This document shows, piece by piece, positions 43,826 to 55,304 of a DNA stretch of 64,000 nt. The notes beneath the pieces were generated by a model, which searched no databases, was not told the origin of the DNA, and was given only the letters and a program-made list of their open reading frames with translations. Within the stretch, counting starts at the first letter, position 1, and every line of letters begins with the position of its first letter. The position numbers were made by a program, and so were the translations under genes. The DNA comes from CAYLPT01 sp964385645 (GTDB lineage: Bacteria > Armatimonadota > Hebobacteria > Hebobacterales > Hebobacteraceae), in the NCBI GenBank assembly GCA_964385645.1, contig CAYLPT010000188.1, forward strand, positions 1 through 64,000, written 5' to 3'.

Positions 43826-44241
43826 TCCTCGCCCTCACCCCCGCCCCCGGAGCCCTTGTCGGCCGGCCCGGGCGACAGGCTGCGGGCCACGAGCCTCGCC
43901 ATGTCCCGCCACATCTCGTGCTGACGCTCGCGGAGCCGGCTCCCCACCTCTCTCATGTCCCACAGCATCACCAGCACCAGCGCGGCCGCCGCCGCCAGGC
44001 ATCCCGACCAGAACCCGAGGAAGAGGGTCGGGTTGCGCGCCGGGTCGGTGAGCCTCAGCACCAGCAGGCCCAGGAAGATGGCCGCGCACAGCCCGATCAG
44101 GAGCACCCCTGCCACCAGCCGCAGCGCCAGCCGCCGCCGGGAGATCAGGTGTCGGCCGGCCCGGTACTGGCGGACCTCGACCAGCAACAGCGTGACCACG
44201 ATGACGACGAGGAAGGACAGCCCAAGGGCGATCGCCGTCAT
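43822..44241 (-). CDS. Small membrane protein heading the rib operon
   Basis: The 139-residue protein has three membrane helices (LGLSFLVVIVVTLLLVEV; LRLVAGVLLIGLCAAIFLGLLVL; LFLGFWSGCLAAAAALVLVML) and a charged cytoplasmic tail with a short amphipathic helix. No known domain is recognised; it is not a RibU/RibM-type transporter by length or pattern. The start ATG 44241 is preferred over the upstream shadow. Its stop overlaps ribD (ATGA), which suggests a link to flavin supply, but this is only context. Confidence 0.6.
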   Translation of the reverse strand: MTAIALGLSFLVVIVVTLLLVEVRQYRAGRHLISRRRLALRLVAGVLLIGLCAAIFLGLLVLRLTDPARNPTLFLGFWSGCLAAAAALVLVMLWDMREVGSRLRERQHEMWRDMARLVARSLSPGPADKGSGGGGEGEE

Positions 44242-44338
44242 CGCCGTCGCGCGCCTCGGCGAAGGGTTGCCATGGGCCGATGATAGCACTCCCGGGGGGC
44301 CAAGGCAAGCTCGGCGCCACGCCGCCGCTCGAGGTTCG

Positions 44339-44368
44339 TTGACACCCCGCGGGCCGCGATGCTATACT
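44339..44368 (+). promoter_or_regulatory. Sigma-70-type promoter for mfd, nearly leaderless
   Basis: A perfect TTGACA, an 18-bp spacer and TATACT (five of six). The -10 box ends only ten bases before the mfd ATG at 44379, so transcription would begin within about four bases of the start codon, and no ribosome site fits between. Confidence 0.65.
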
Positions 44369-44378
44369 GTCCGCGGCT

Positions 44379-47957
<3,579 letters not shown>

Positions 47958-47967
47958 GGAGAAGACC

Positions 47968-48834
47968 ATGCCGAGAGTGGCCGGCATCAGCTTCCGAAGA
48001 GCGGGGGCGACGCAGTACTGCGACGCCCAGCAGCTCACACTTGAGCCCGGCGACTGGGTCGTCGTGCGCACCGCGCGCGGCGCAGAGCTGGGGCAGGTAA
48101 GGGTACCCCCGGCCGATGTGCCCGAGTCGGCGGTGCACGAGGAGCTGCCGCCGATCGTGCGCAAGGCGACCGAGGACGACCTGCGCCGGGCGCGCGACAA
48201 CGTCGCGCGGGAACAGGAGGCGATGCAGGTTGCGGCCCGCAAGATCGCCGAGCACGGGCTGCCCATGAAGCTCATCGAGGCCGAGCGCACCCTGGACGGG
48301 GGGCGCATAGTGCTGCACTTCAGCGCGGAAGGCCGGGTGGACTTTCGCGCCCTGGTGAGGGATCTGGCGCGGACGCTCCGCACGCGGGTGGAGCTCCACC
48401 AGGTCGGTGTTCGAGATGAGGCCAAGATGCTCGGCGGACTGGGCCACTGCGGCCGGCCGCTGTGCTGCGTCACCTTCCTGACCTGCTTCGACCCGGTGGG
48501 CATCAAGATGGCGAAAGAGCAAGACCTCTCGCTGAACCCCCAGAAGATCTCGGGGGTGTGCGGCCGGCTGATGTGCTGCCTCGGCTTCGAGTACGCCCAC
48601 TATCGGGAGGCCAAGCAATGCCTCCCCAGGGTGGGAAGCCGGGTGGAGACCGAGCAAGGGCCAGGGAAGGTGGTGGACATCAACGTCCTGCAGGGGCGGG
48701 TGACGGTCAGCCTGGACGAGGGCGGGAGGATCGAGCTGCCCACCGAGGCCCTGGCGCGGCACCGGGAGGGCTGCCCGCACTTGAGTGCCGCCCGGGGCGA
48801 GGATCAGCACCCGACCGGCGTGAAGGACTCCTGA
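47968..48834 (+). CDS. ricT: RicT/YaaT family PSP1 protein
   Basis: The 288-residue protein has the PSP1 domain (LEPGDWVVVRTARGAELGQV near residue 30; FSAEGRVDFRALVRDLA) and the Cys cluster GHCGRPLCCVTFLTCF and SGVCGRLMCCLGFEY that binds Fe-S. In Bacillus, RicT works with RicA and RicF as an adaptor of RNase Y in mRNA processing; no ricA or ricF is visible here. It follows mfd at 10 bases and is probably in the same transcript. The RNase Y link is inferred from the family only. Confidence 0.85.
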   Translation: MPRVAGISFRRAGATQYCDAQQLTLEPGDWVVVRTARGAELGQVRVPPADVPESAVHEELPPIVRKATEDDLRRARDNVAREQEAMQVAARKIAEHGLPMKLIEAERTLDGGRIVLHFSAEGRVDFRALVRDLARTLRTRVELHQVGVRDEAKMLGGLGHCGRPLCCVTFLTCFDPVGIKMAKEQDLSLNPQKISGVCGRLMCCLGFEYAHYREAKQCLPRVGSRVETEQGPGKVVDINVLQGRVTVSLDEGGRIELPTEALARHREGCPHLSAARGEDQHPTGVKDS

Positions 48835-48925
48835 GGGGCCCAGAGAACCTGGGGGGTCGCGTCGAGGGCCGAGCGCCGAGGGCCGGTGGCGCTCGGCTCG
48901 CCGGGAAGACCACAGGAGGGCTGAC

Positions 48926-49918
48926 ATGCCGAAGAAGGTGAAGCTCGGGCTGATCGGTTGCGGCGGGATCATCCACATGCACCTCAACCAGCTCAAGGCG
49001 GTCAAGGCCGCCCAGGTCGCAGCGATGGCCGACCCCAGCGAGGCCAGCCTGGCGCGGGTCATCCAGCATTACCCGGAGCTGGCCAAGGTCCCCTGCTTCA
49101 AGGACCACCGGGAGATGCTGGACTCCGTTGACCTGGACGGGGTGATCATCGCCTCTCCGCACACGCTGCACCGCGAGCACATCATGGACTCCCTCGACCG
49201 GGGCCTGCACGTGCTGTGCGAGAAGCCCCTGGTGTGCTCGGTGGCGGACGCGAAGGCCGTCATCACGAAGGCGAACCGCAAGCAGCGGATCCTCATGCTG
49301 GCCTACCAGCGGCACTTCTCGCCGGCCTTCCGCTACGCCCGGGAGCTCGTTCAGTCGGGCAAGCTTGGCAAGGTCACCTTCATCGCCGCCCTCCAGGCCC
49401 AGCAGTGGCTCCGCGCCACCCGAGGAAGCTGGCGGCAGGACCCGGCCCTCAGCGGCGGGGGCCAGCTGAACGACTCCGGCAGCCACCTGCTCGACATCAT
49501 GCTCTGGGTCACCGACCTCACGCCGGCCCGCGTCTACGCCGAGATTGACAACCGCGGCTCCCAGGTGGACATCCTGTCGGCGCTCTCGGTGCGCTTCAAG
49601 GGAGGGGCCATCGGGAGCCTCGCCATCGTCGGGGACGCGCCGAACTGGTGGGAGGACGTCACCTTCTACTGTGAGGAGGGCGCCCTCTATGTGCGCAACA
49701 ACCGGGTGCTGCTCCAGGCTGTTGCGGGGAAGGGCGAGACCAAGGACGTCACCGAGCGCCTGCGCTACAGGGGCGACGCGGACAAGAACTTCGTGGACTC
49801 GATCCTGGGCCGGGACGAGCCCCAGACCCCGGCCATCTGCGGCCTGCGCGTGATCCAGCTCACGGAGGCGGCCTGGGAGTCGGGCAAGACCGGTCTGCCC
49901 GCGAAGGTGAAGACCTGA
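48926..49918 (+). CDS. Gfo/Idh/MocA family oxidoreductase
   Basis: The 330-residue protein has the NAD(P)-binding N-terminus LGLIGCGGIIHMHL, ADPSEASLARV, and the catalytic-Lys motif CEKPLVCSV near residue 95, followed by a beta-sheet substrate domain with SGGGQLNDSGSHLLDIMLW and a kept His (GSHLLD). Such enzymes oxidise or reduce sugars, inositols or similar alcohols. The substrate is unknown. An AGGAGGG site lies before ATG 48926, and the gene is separated from ricT by 91 bp. It is convergent with dnaJ. Confidence 0.85.
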   Translation: MPKKVKLGLIGCGGIIHMHLNQLKAVKAAQVAAMADPSEASLARVIQHYPELAKVPCFKDHREMLDSVDLDGVIIASPHTLHREHIMDSLDRGLHVLCEKPLVCSVADAKAVITKANRKQRILMLAYQRHFSPAFRYARELVQSGKLGKVTFIAALQAQQWLRATRGSWRQDPALSGGGQLNDSGSHLLDIMLWVTDLTPARVYAEIDNRGSQVDILSALSVRFKGGAIGSLAIVGDAPNWWEDVTFYCEEGALYVRNNRVLLQAVAGKGETKDVTERLRYRGDADKNFVDSILGRDEPQTPAICGLRVIQLTEAAWESGKTGLPAKVKT

Positions 49919-49921
49919 GCG

Positions 49922-51028
49922 TCAGCCCTCTCTCCCGAGCGCGTCCCGAACCCGGGAGAACCAGCTCCGGCCCTCCTCGACCTCGTCGCCGCTCTCGCGG
50001 GCGAACTCCTCGAGCAGCTTGCGCTGCCGCTCGGTGAGCCGGGTCGGAGTGACGACGCGGACGGTGACGTACTCGTTGCCCAGCTCCCCGGTGCGGACGT
50101 CGGGCAGCCCCGCGCCGCGGAGGGTGAAGGTCTCGCCGGTCTGGGTCCCCGGCGGCACCCGGAGCTGCTCCTCGCCGTGGAGGGTCGGGACGGCCACCGT
50201 GCCCCCCAGGGCGGCCACCGGGAAGGGGATCGGCGCTTCGCAGTAGACGTCTCGGCCGCGGCGCTCAAAGAGCTCGTGTGGCTGCACGTGGACGACCACG
50301 TACAGGTCGCCCGCGGGCGCGCCACGCGGTCCGGCTTCGCCCTTCCCCTCCAGCCGCAGGGACACGCCGTCCTCTACGCCTGGGGGCGCCTTCACCGTGA
50401 TCTGGGCCTCCTGAAGCCGTCGGCCCGAGCCCCGGCAGGCGGGGCAAGGGTCGGATACCACCATGCCCTCGCCGCCACAGCGCGAGCAGGTGGCCACCGT
50501 CGCCAGCCGGCCCAGAGGCGTAGACTGCACTTGCTGGGTCTGGCCCGCGCCCCCGCACGTGGGGCAGAGGACCCGCTCGGACCGTGAGGCGCTCCCCGTG
50601 CCCCCGCAGCGGTCACACTCACCACGGCGCTCCAGGAGCAACGTCCGCTCTACGCCCGAGGCGACCTCCTCCAGGGTGATCTCCAGGTCATAGCGGAGAT
50701 CGGCGCCTCGGGCTGGGCCGCGGCGCCGGCCGGCGCGGGGCCGACCGAAGAAGGCCTCGAACAGGTCACCGAAACCGCCGAGCTCGTCCCACACGGCGCC
50801 GGTGGCGCCCACTTGGCCGTAGTGGTCGTACTGGGCGCGGCGGTCGGGGTCGCGCAGGACCTCGTAGGCCTCGGCTATCTCCTTGAAGCGCGCCTCGGCC
50901 TGGGGATCGCCGGGGTTGACGTCGGGGTGGTGTTTGCGGGCGAGGCGGCGGAAGGCCCGCTTGATCTCGTCCTGCGAAGCCCCCCTGCCCACGCCCAGAA
51001 CCTCGTAGTAGTCGCGTTTCTGGGCCAT
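49922..51028 (-). CDS. dnaJ: Chaperone DnaJ
   Basis: The 368-residue protein has a J-domain (residues 1-65; HHPDVNPGD carries the HPD motif), a short Gly/Phe segment (ELGGFGDLFEAFFG), four CxxCxGxG zinc repeats (CDRCGGTG, CPTCGGAG, CSRCGGEG, CPACRGSG) and two C-terminal substrate domains. It feeds unfolded proteins to DnaK and stimulates its ATPase. The Gly/Phe linker is shorter than in most DnaJ proteins. ATG 51028 with GGTGAG just upstream is favoured over GTG 51037. No dnaK or grpE is near; it follows rpoZ by 15 bases. Confidence 0.93.
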   Translation of the reverse strand: MAQKRDYYEVLGVGRGASQDEIKRAFRRLARKHHPDVNPGDPQAEARFKEIAEAYEVLRDPDRRAQYDHYGQVGATGAVWDELGGFGDLFEAFFGRPRAGRRRGPARGADLRYDLEITLEEVASGVERTLLLERRGECDRCGGTGSASRSERVLCPTCGGAGQTQQVQSTPLGRLATVATCSRCGGEGMVVSDPCPACRGSGRRLQEAQITVKAPPGVEDGVSLRLEGKGEAGPRGAPAGDLYVVVHVQPHELFERRGRDVYCEAPIPFPVAALGGTVAVPTLHGEEQLRVPPGTQTGETFTLRGAGLPDVRTGELGNEYVTVRVVTPTRLTERQRKLLEEFARESGDEVEEGRSWFSRVRDALGREG

Positions 51029-51043
51029 CAAGCTCACCCGGCG

Positions 51044-51283
51044 CTACTGGGCTTCGTCGTCGGGCTTCTCCTCCCGGACGCGTACCTTGCCGGTGGCGAT
51101 CTCCTCCAGCGCCCGCTTGATGAGCCCGCCGCCGGCCGGCTCGAGGGCGCTCTCGATGCGCTCCTTCAGGTCCCGCGCACGCTTAGCGACGCCCACGACC
51201 AGCGCGTAGCGGCCCATCCTCTTGGCGAGCACGTCAATCACCTGCGTCTCCCTGCTGGCGTCAGAACCAGATGGCGCTCTCAT
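51044..51283 (-). CDS. rpoZ: RNA polymerase omega subunit
   Basis: The 79-residue protein has the omega core RYALVVGVAKRARDLKERIESAL and EEIATGKVRV, which match the helical scaffold that folds against beta-prime. It helps assemble RNA polymerase. Length is normal for short omega proteins. The ATG at 51283 sits about 28 bases from the predicted transcription start. The usual neighbours gmk and dfp/coaBC are absent; it instead precedes dnaJ. Confidence 0.85.
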   Translation of the reverse strand: MRAPSGSDASRETQVIDVLAKRMGRYALVVGVAKRARDLKERIESALEPAGGGLIKRALEEIATGKVRVREEKPDDEAQ

Positions 51284-51317
51284 GGTCTCACGGTCCGGGG
51301 GGAACGGCCTCCTGAGT

Positions 51318-51347
51318 ACTATACGTATCCGGCGACTACCCTGTCAA
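51318..51347 (-). promoter_or_regulatory. Sigma-70-type promoter for rpoZ-dnaJ
   Basis: TTGACA and TATAGT with an 18-bp spacer on the minus strand, in the 75-bp gap between rnhB and rpoZ. Transcription would begin near 51311. I see no CIRCE-like inverted repeat in this gap. Confidence 0.6.
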
Positions 51348-51358
51348 GCGCCGCCCGC

Positions 51359-51991
51359 TCACGCCCCCTCCAGGGGCAGCCGCGCGTGCAGCCGCGCGCG
51401 CACCGGCTCGTAGCTGAGCCGGTGCGCGGGGCTCGGGCCCAACTCCTCGATGCGAGCGAGGTGATAGCGCGTCCCATAGCCCTTGTGCCTCCCGAACCCG
51501 TAGCCGGGGTAGCGCGCGTCCAGCTCCTGCATGATGCGGTCGCGCGTCACCTTGGCGATGATGGAGGCGGCGGCGATGGAGGCGCACTTGCGGTCGCCCC
51601 CCACGATCGCCCGCTGGGGAAGCGACGCTCCGGGCCACCCCCGCCCGTCCACGATCAGCAGCGCCGGCACCACGCTCAGTCGGGAGACCGCCTCCCTCAT
51701 CGCCATGTGCGTCGCCTGCCGGATGTTCACCCGGTCAATGGCCCGGGCGTCGGTGACGCCGATGCCCACCGAGAGCGCGCGCCGACCGATCAACTCATAC
51801 AGGCGCTCCCGGCGCCGCTCGTCCAGCAGCTTCGAGTCGGCCAGCCCCGGGAGCCGGCACGGGCACGGCAGGACCACCGCCGCTGCCACCACCGGCCCCG
51901 CCAGGGGGCCCACTCCGGCCTCGTCCACGCCGGCGATGACGCCGAATCCCTGGCGCATCAGCTCGCGCTCGATTCTCCAGAGCCCGCGCAC
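51359..51991 (-). CDS. rnhB: Ribonuclease HII
   Basis: The 210-residue protein has the RNase HII motifs IAGVDEAGVGPLAGPVVAAAV (catalytic Asp-Glu), LIVDG (Asp) and GGDRKCASIAAASIIAKVTRD with the metal-binding Asp, and a typical HKGYGTRYH near the C-terminus. It nicks RNA-DNA hybrids and misincorporated ribonucleotides. It follows lepB by 21 bases, in the common rplS-lepB-rnhB order. Confidence 0.92.
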   Translation of the reverse strand: MRGLWRIERELMRQGFGVIAGVDEAGVGPLAGPVVAAAVVLPCPCRLPGLADSKLLDERRRERLYELIGRRALSVGIGVTDARAIDRVNIRQATHMAMREAVSRLSVVPALLIVDGRGWPGASLPQRAIVGGDRKCASIAAASIIAKVTRDRIMQELDARYPGYGFGRHKGYGTRYHLARIEELGPSPAHRLSYEPVRARLHARLPLEGA

Positions 51992-52012
51992 AGTGGCGCC
52001 CTTCCCGCCTCC

Positions 52013-52738
52013 TCAGCGCTGCGCGACGATAGCCTCCGGGGCCAGCTCGACCTGCCGGCTGTCGCCCACCAGCCCTATCCGGGTGGGCGGCCAGAACACG
52101 ACCATCGCCTTGCCGAGCACCCGGGAGGCCTCCAGATCGGGGCGGCGCTCCCCGGTCTGGGGGTCCCGCCAGCGGTGGGCGTCGTTGCTGTCCACCCGGT
52201 TGTCGCCGAGCACGAAGTAGCAGCCCGGGGGCACCTGGTAGGGCTCCTTCGTGGGCCGGCCGAGGTCGTCGAGAGGCCAGTCGTAGTCGGGCAGGGGTAT
52301 GCCGGGAGGCTCCTCGAGCCGGCGGCCGTTGACGTAGACGCCGTCGTAGCGCCGGATGGCGATCTGGTCGCCGGGCAGGCCGATGAGGCGCTTCACGAAG
52401 TCCTTCTTGTCAACCCCGGGCTCGAGCGCCTGGGGCGGGGCCTGGAAGACGACGATGTCGCCCCGCCGGGGCGGGTTGAGCCGGTAGATGAACTTGTTGA
52501 CGAGGATGCGGTCGCCGGGGGCGAGGGTGGGGAACATCGAGTTTGAGGGGATGAAGAAGGCCTGCAGGACGAAGGGGCGGATGAGCAGGAACACGAGCAC
52601 GAAGGCGATGAGGCCAGAGTCGAGCAGCTCCACCATGAAGGACCGCGCGGGGGCCTGTCGCCACAGCCCCCAGAGGATGCGGAGGAAGGCGAGGAGCGCG
52701 ATGAGGGCGGCGATCTTCCAGGGCTGATCGAGCGTCAT
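52013..52738 (-). CDS. lepB: Signal peptidase I
   Basis: The 241-residue protein has two N-terminal membrane helices, the catalytic Ser in FFIPSNSMFPTL, the general-base Lys in KKDFVKRLIGLPGD and box E GDNRVDSNDAHRW. It removes Sec signal peptides at the outer face of the cytoplasmic membrane. It is of normal length and all catalytic parts are present. Its ATG lies one base after the rplS stop, so it is tightly coupled to L19 synthesis. Confidence 0.93.
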   Translation of the reverse strand: MTLDQPWKIAALIALLAFLRILWGLWRQAPARSFMVELLDSGLIAFVLVFLLIRPFVLQAFFIPSNSMFPTLAPGDRILVNKFIYRLNPPRRGDIVVFQAPPQALEPGVDKKDFVKRLIGLPGDQIAIRRYDGVYVNGRRLEEPPGIPLPDYDWPLDDLGRPTKEPYQVPPGCYFVLGDNRVDSNDAHRWRDPQTGERRPDLEASRVLGKAMVVFWPPTRIGLVGDSRQVELAPEAIVAQR

Positions 52739-52739
52739 G

Positions 52740-53087
52740 CTAGGCGCGCCGATCCTCCTTGATCCTCGCCGCCCGCCCGACGCGCCCCCGCAGGTAGTAG
52801 AGCTTCGCCCGCCTCACCCGGCCCCGCCGCAGGACCTTCACGCTCTCCAGCCGCGGGGAGTGCAGCAGGAAGGTGCGCTCCACGCCCACGCCGTGGGTAA
52901 CCCGGCGCACGGTGAAGCTCTCGCTCAGGCCCCGGCGCCGCCGCGCGATGACCACCCCCTGGAAGGGCTGCGAGCGCTCGCGGTCGCCCTCGACGACGCG
53001 CACCGTCACCCGCACCAGGTCCCCAGGTCCGAACTCGGGCGCCTCCTCCTTGGCCTGCGCGCGCTCCAGCTCCTCAATGACACCCAT
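52740..53087 (-). CDS. rplS: Ribosomal protein L19
   Basis: The 115-residue protein shows the L19 pattern: GDLVRVTVRVVEGDRERSQPFQGVVIARR, ESFTVRRVTHGVGVERTFLLHSP and VRRAKLYYLRGRVGRAARIKE. It sits at the 30S-50S interface. ATG 53087 has a GGAGAGG site. The upstream trmD and rimM genes usually found with rplS are absent, and it has its own promoter and a leader hairpin. Confidence 0.93.
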   Translation of the reverse strand: MGVIEELERAQAKEEAPEFGPGDLVRVTVRVVEGDRERSQPFQGVVIARRRRGLSESFTVRRVTHGVGVERTFLLHSPRLESVKVLRRGRVRRAKLYYLRGRVGRAARIKEDRRA

Positions 53088-53110
53088 GGCTTGCCTCTCC
53101 TGCAGAAAAC

Positions 53111-53130
53111 CTGGCGATGGTCCTCGCCAG
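53111..53130 (-). promoter_or_regulatory. Stem-loop in the rplS leader, possible L19 autoregulation
   Basis: CTGGCGA-(6)-TCGCCAG forms a perfect 7-bp GC-rich stem with a 6-base loop, followed on the minus strand by GTTTTC and then, 12 bases on, by the ribosome-binding site. It lies in the about 63-base leader after the rplS promoter. It could act as an attenuator or an L19-binding site. Confidence 0.4.
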
Positions 53131-53156
53131 GGAAGCGACGGGGCCCGACGAGCGGG

Positions 53157-53186
53157 ATTATAGCACACCCGCGCCTCCCCGCGCAA
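53157..53186 (-). promoter_or_regulatory. Extended -10 promoter for rplS-lepB-rnhB
   Basis: A perfect TATAAT extended by TGC, with TTGCGC 18 bp upstream, on the minus strand. Transcription would begin near 53150, about 63 bases before the rplS ATG. Confidence 0.65.
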
Positions 53187-53291
53187 CCGCCGCGCGCGCC
53201 AGGAGCACGTGACCGAGCCGGCGCTGAGGTAGGGCAGGCTCCGAGCCAGCCCCTGCGCGGGGGCCGCGGATGGGCAGGGCGCCTACGCCGC

Positions 53292-53903
53292 TCAGTGCAC
53301 CGTGCGACGCACGCTGGCCTCGTTCAGGTCGGTGACCCCCGGGCCGTGGTGCGGGATGCGCACCAGCAGATGCTGGTCGCTGAGGTTGGCGACGAAGAAC
53401 AGCACACCCTTGCGGACCCCCAGCAGCGGCTCCGCCAGGTCGCTGTCCACCTTGAGCTTGAAGAAGATCGGCAGCACCCCGGGCCGGTAGGCCCCCACCA
53501 CCAGGGGACCCTCCTCCGTGCCGCCCCGCCGGCTCCAGTGGTAGACGAAGATGTCCTCTCGCTTGAGCAGCCCGTCCCAGTCGTAGATGGCCATCAGGCT
53601 GATCTCGTGCGTGTCCGCCGTCTCGGGCGCGAGCGCGATCTTGTAGATGGAGTCGAACACCTCCCGCCCCTCGCGCGTGCCGCAGAACTGATAGCGAAAC
53701 CCCGACCCCACCGCGCCCGAGAACTCCTCGGGCAGATCGCGGAACTCATAGTAGCAGCCCCGGTCGGACAGCACCACCCGAACCAGGTCGTTGGCGTACA
53801 CCCTGCCCTCGCCGACCTGGTCCTTGATGTAGTCAATCATCACCTGATACTCAGGCCGGCCCTGGCTGCGCATCAGCGGCAGGTCCGACTCTCTCCACTC
53901 CAT
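53292..53903 (-). CDS. Conserved-looking orphan, 203 residues
   Basis: The protein is soluble, with no signal peptide or helix. It has an opening SQGRPEYQVMIDYIKDQVGEG, a middle HEISLMAIYDWDGLLKREDIFVYHW and an end FFKLKVDSDLAEPLLGVRKGVLFFVANLSDQHLLVRIPHHG. Codon use is like its neighbours, which supports a real gene. The alternation of strands suggests a beta-rich fold, but no family is recognised. It has an AAAGGA-type ribosome site before ATG 53903. The 104-bp stretch between it and rplS shows nothing else. Confidence 0.55.
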   Translation of the reverse strand: MEWRESDLPLMRSQGRPEYQVMIDYIKDQVGEGRVYANDLVRVVLSDRGCYYEFRDLPEEFSGAVGSGFRYQFCGTREGREVFDSIYKIALAPETADTHEISLMAIYDWDGLLKREDIFVYHWSRRGGTEEGPLVVGAYRPGVLPIFFKLKVDSDLAEPLLGVRKGVLFFVANLSDQHLLVRIPHHGPGVTDLNEASVRRTVH

Positions 53904-54067
53904 TGCGGCCGTCCTTTCCGGAACCCGCCTCCCAGCAGCATGATACCCGAACGGCTCGGCCCGCTACCCTGCTCGATGTCTCCGGGGGGTATGTACCACG
54001 ATCACGGTCGCGTCCAGGCGCCAAAGCGCGCCTGGTGTGTGCAGCCCCGTTTGCCAGGTCGAGCCTG

Positions 54068-54076
54068 TGGTATACT
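54068..54076 (+). promoter_or_regulatory. Extended -10 promoter for the M48 protease gene
   Basis: TGG-TATACT, 22 bases before the ATG at 54099. No good -35 hexamer is present, which is typical of extended -10 promoters. Confidence 0.5.
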
Positions 54077-54098
54077 GGGCACAGGGAAGGGTTAGAGC

Positions 54099-55277
54099 AT
54101 GAGCCCTATGCGTCTGTTGCCGCTGGCGCTGCTGCTGTGCCTGGCGGGCCTGGCGCCCGCGCGGCCTGCCGTCGCCTCCGAGGCGCCGCCGGAGCAGGTG
54201 GAGGCGCCGCCCGAGCTGACGCCGGAGGAGAAGGCCGACGCCGAACTGGGCAAGGCCGCCGCCGAGGAGGTCGAGAAGGCCTACACGGTGGTCAAGGACT
54301 CGCCGGCGGTCGCCCGAATCGAGGCCATCGTGGAGACGCTCCGCCCGGTCACCGAGCGGCCCCACCAGCGCTATCAGGTGGCGATCATCGAGAGCGACGC
54401 GATCAACGCCTTCGCGCTCCCCGGCGGATACCTGTACTTCACCCAGGGCCTGCTGGAGGCCGTCGAGTCGGAGGATGAGCTTGCCGCGGTCGTCGCCCAC
54501 GAGATGGCCCACGTCGCGCTGAGCCACTCCCGCCGGCTGATGAGCAGGGACGAGCGCTACGCGCGCGTCCTCACCCCCATCATCCTGGCCTCCGTGCTGA
54601 CTCGACCCCAGGGCGTTGATCCGGGCAAGATCGCCCTCGTGGGCAGCCTGCTCGTGCAGGACGCGCTGAGCCACTACGGGCGGGAGGCGGAGCTGGAGGC
54701 CGACCGCGCGGCGGTGCAGTACCTGTATGAGAGCGGGAAGTACCACCCCGTGGCCGTCCTCACCGTCGTGGAGGGCCTGACGCGGATCGAGGCCGCCCAG
54801 CACCGGCCGGACATGGGCGTATTCCAGACTCACCCCGAGGGCAGAGAGCGTGTGGCCTCGGTCCTCGCGCGGCTGGATGAGCTGGAGGTGCCCATCGAGC
54901 GCCGCCGCGTCACCCGTTCCCTGGTCGCCTCCGCCGCCGCCGTCCGGACGGGCGAGGCCGAGATCGGCGAGCTGCGGCTCAACGACCACGTGGTCTTTCA
55001 GCCGGCGGTCGAGCTCCAGGGCCGGGCGCCGGCGGCGCGGGCGCAAGAGAGCGCGGAGGCGCTCAACGCGCTGCTGCTCGCCAATCTCCAGCTCCTGGAG
55101 ATCTCGCGCGTCGACCAGGGGGAGGCAGTTGCCTTCGTGGCCCGGGGCGAGACGCTGCTGACGATCACGCCGGCCGACGCGGAGTTCCATGGGGAGAGCG
55201 TCGCCTCGCTCGCGGACCGGGCGCTCACGGCGATCCGCCGGGGCTTCCACGAGGAGCGGGTCCGCCGGGCCTACTGA
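54099..55277 (+). CDS. M48 family metalloprotease
   Basis: The 392-residue protein has a Sec signal (LLPLALLLCLAGLAPARPAVA), a zinc site AHEMAHVALSH near residue 135, and the third ligand Glu in ELEADRAAVQYL near residue 200. This is the BepA/YfgC or LoiP-like periplasmic M48 arrangement without membrane helices around the active site. A C-terminal domain (about 300-390) has no recognised fold. It probably degrades misfolded envelope proteins. GGAAGGG before ATG 54099 supports the start. Confidence 0.85.
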   Translation: MSPMRLLPLALLLCLAGLAPARPAVASEAPPEQVEAPPELTPEEKADAELGKAAAEEVEKAYTVVKDSPAVARIEAIVETLRPVTERPHQRYQVAIIESDAINAFALPGGYLYFTQGLLEAVESEDELAAVVAHEMAHVALSHSRRLMSRDERYARVLTPIILASVLTRPQGVDPGKIALVGSLLVQDALSHYGREAELEADRAAVQYLYESGKYHPVAVLTVVEGLTRIEAAQHRPDMGVFQTHPEGRERVASVLARLDELEVPIERRRVTRSLVASAAAVRTGEAEIGELRLNDHVVFQPAVELQGRAPAARAQESAEALNALLLANLQLLEISRVDQGEAVAFVARGETLLTITPADAEFHGESVASLADRALTAIRRGFHEERVRRAY

Positions 55278-55304
55278 GGCCGACGGGACCCGCGGGGGGA
55301 TTCC

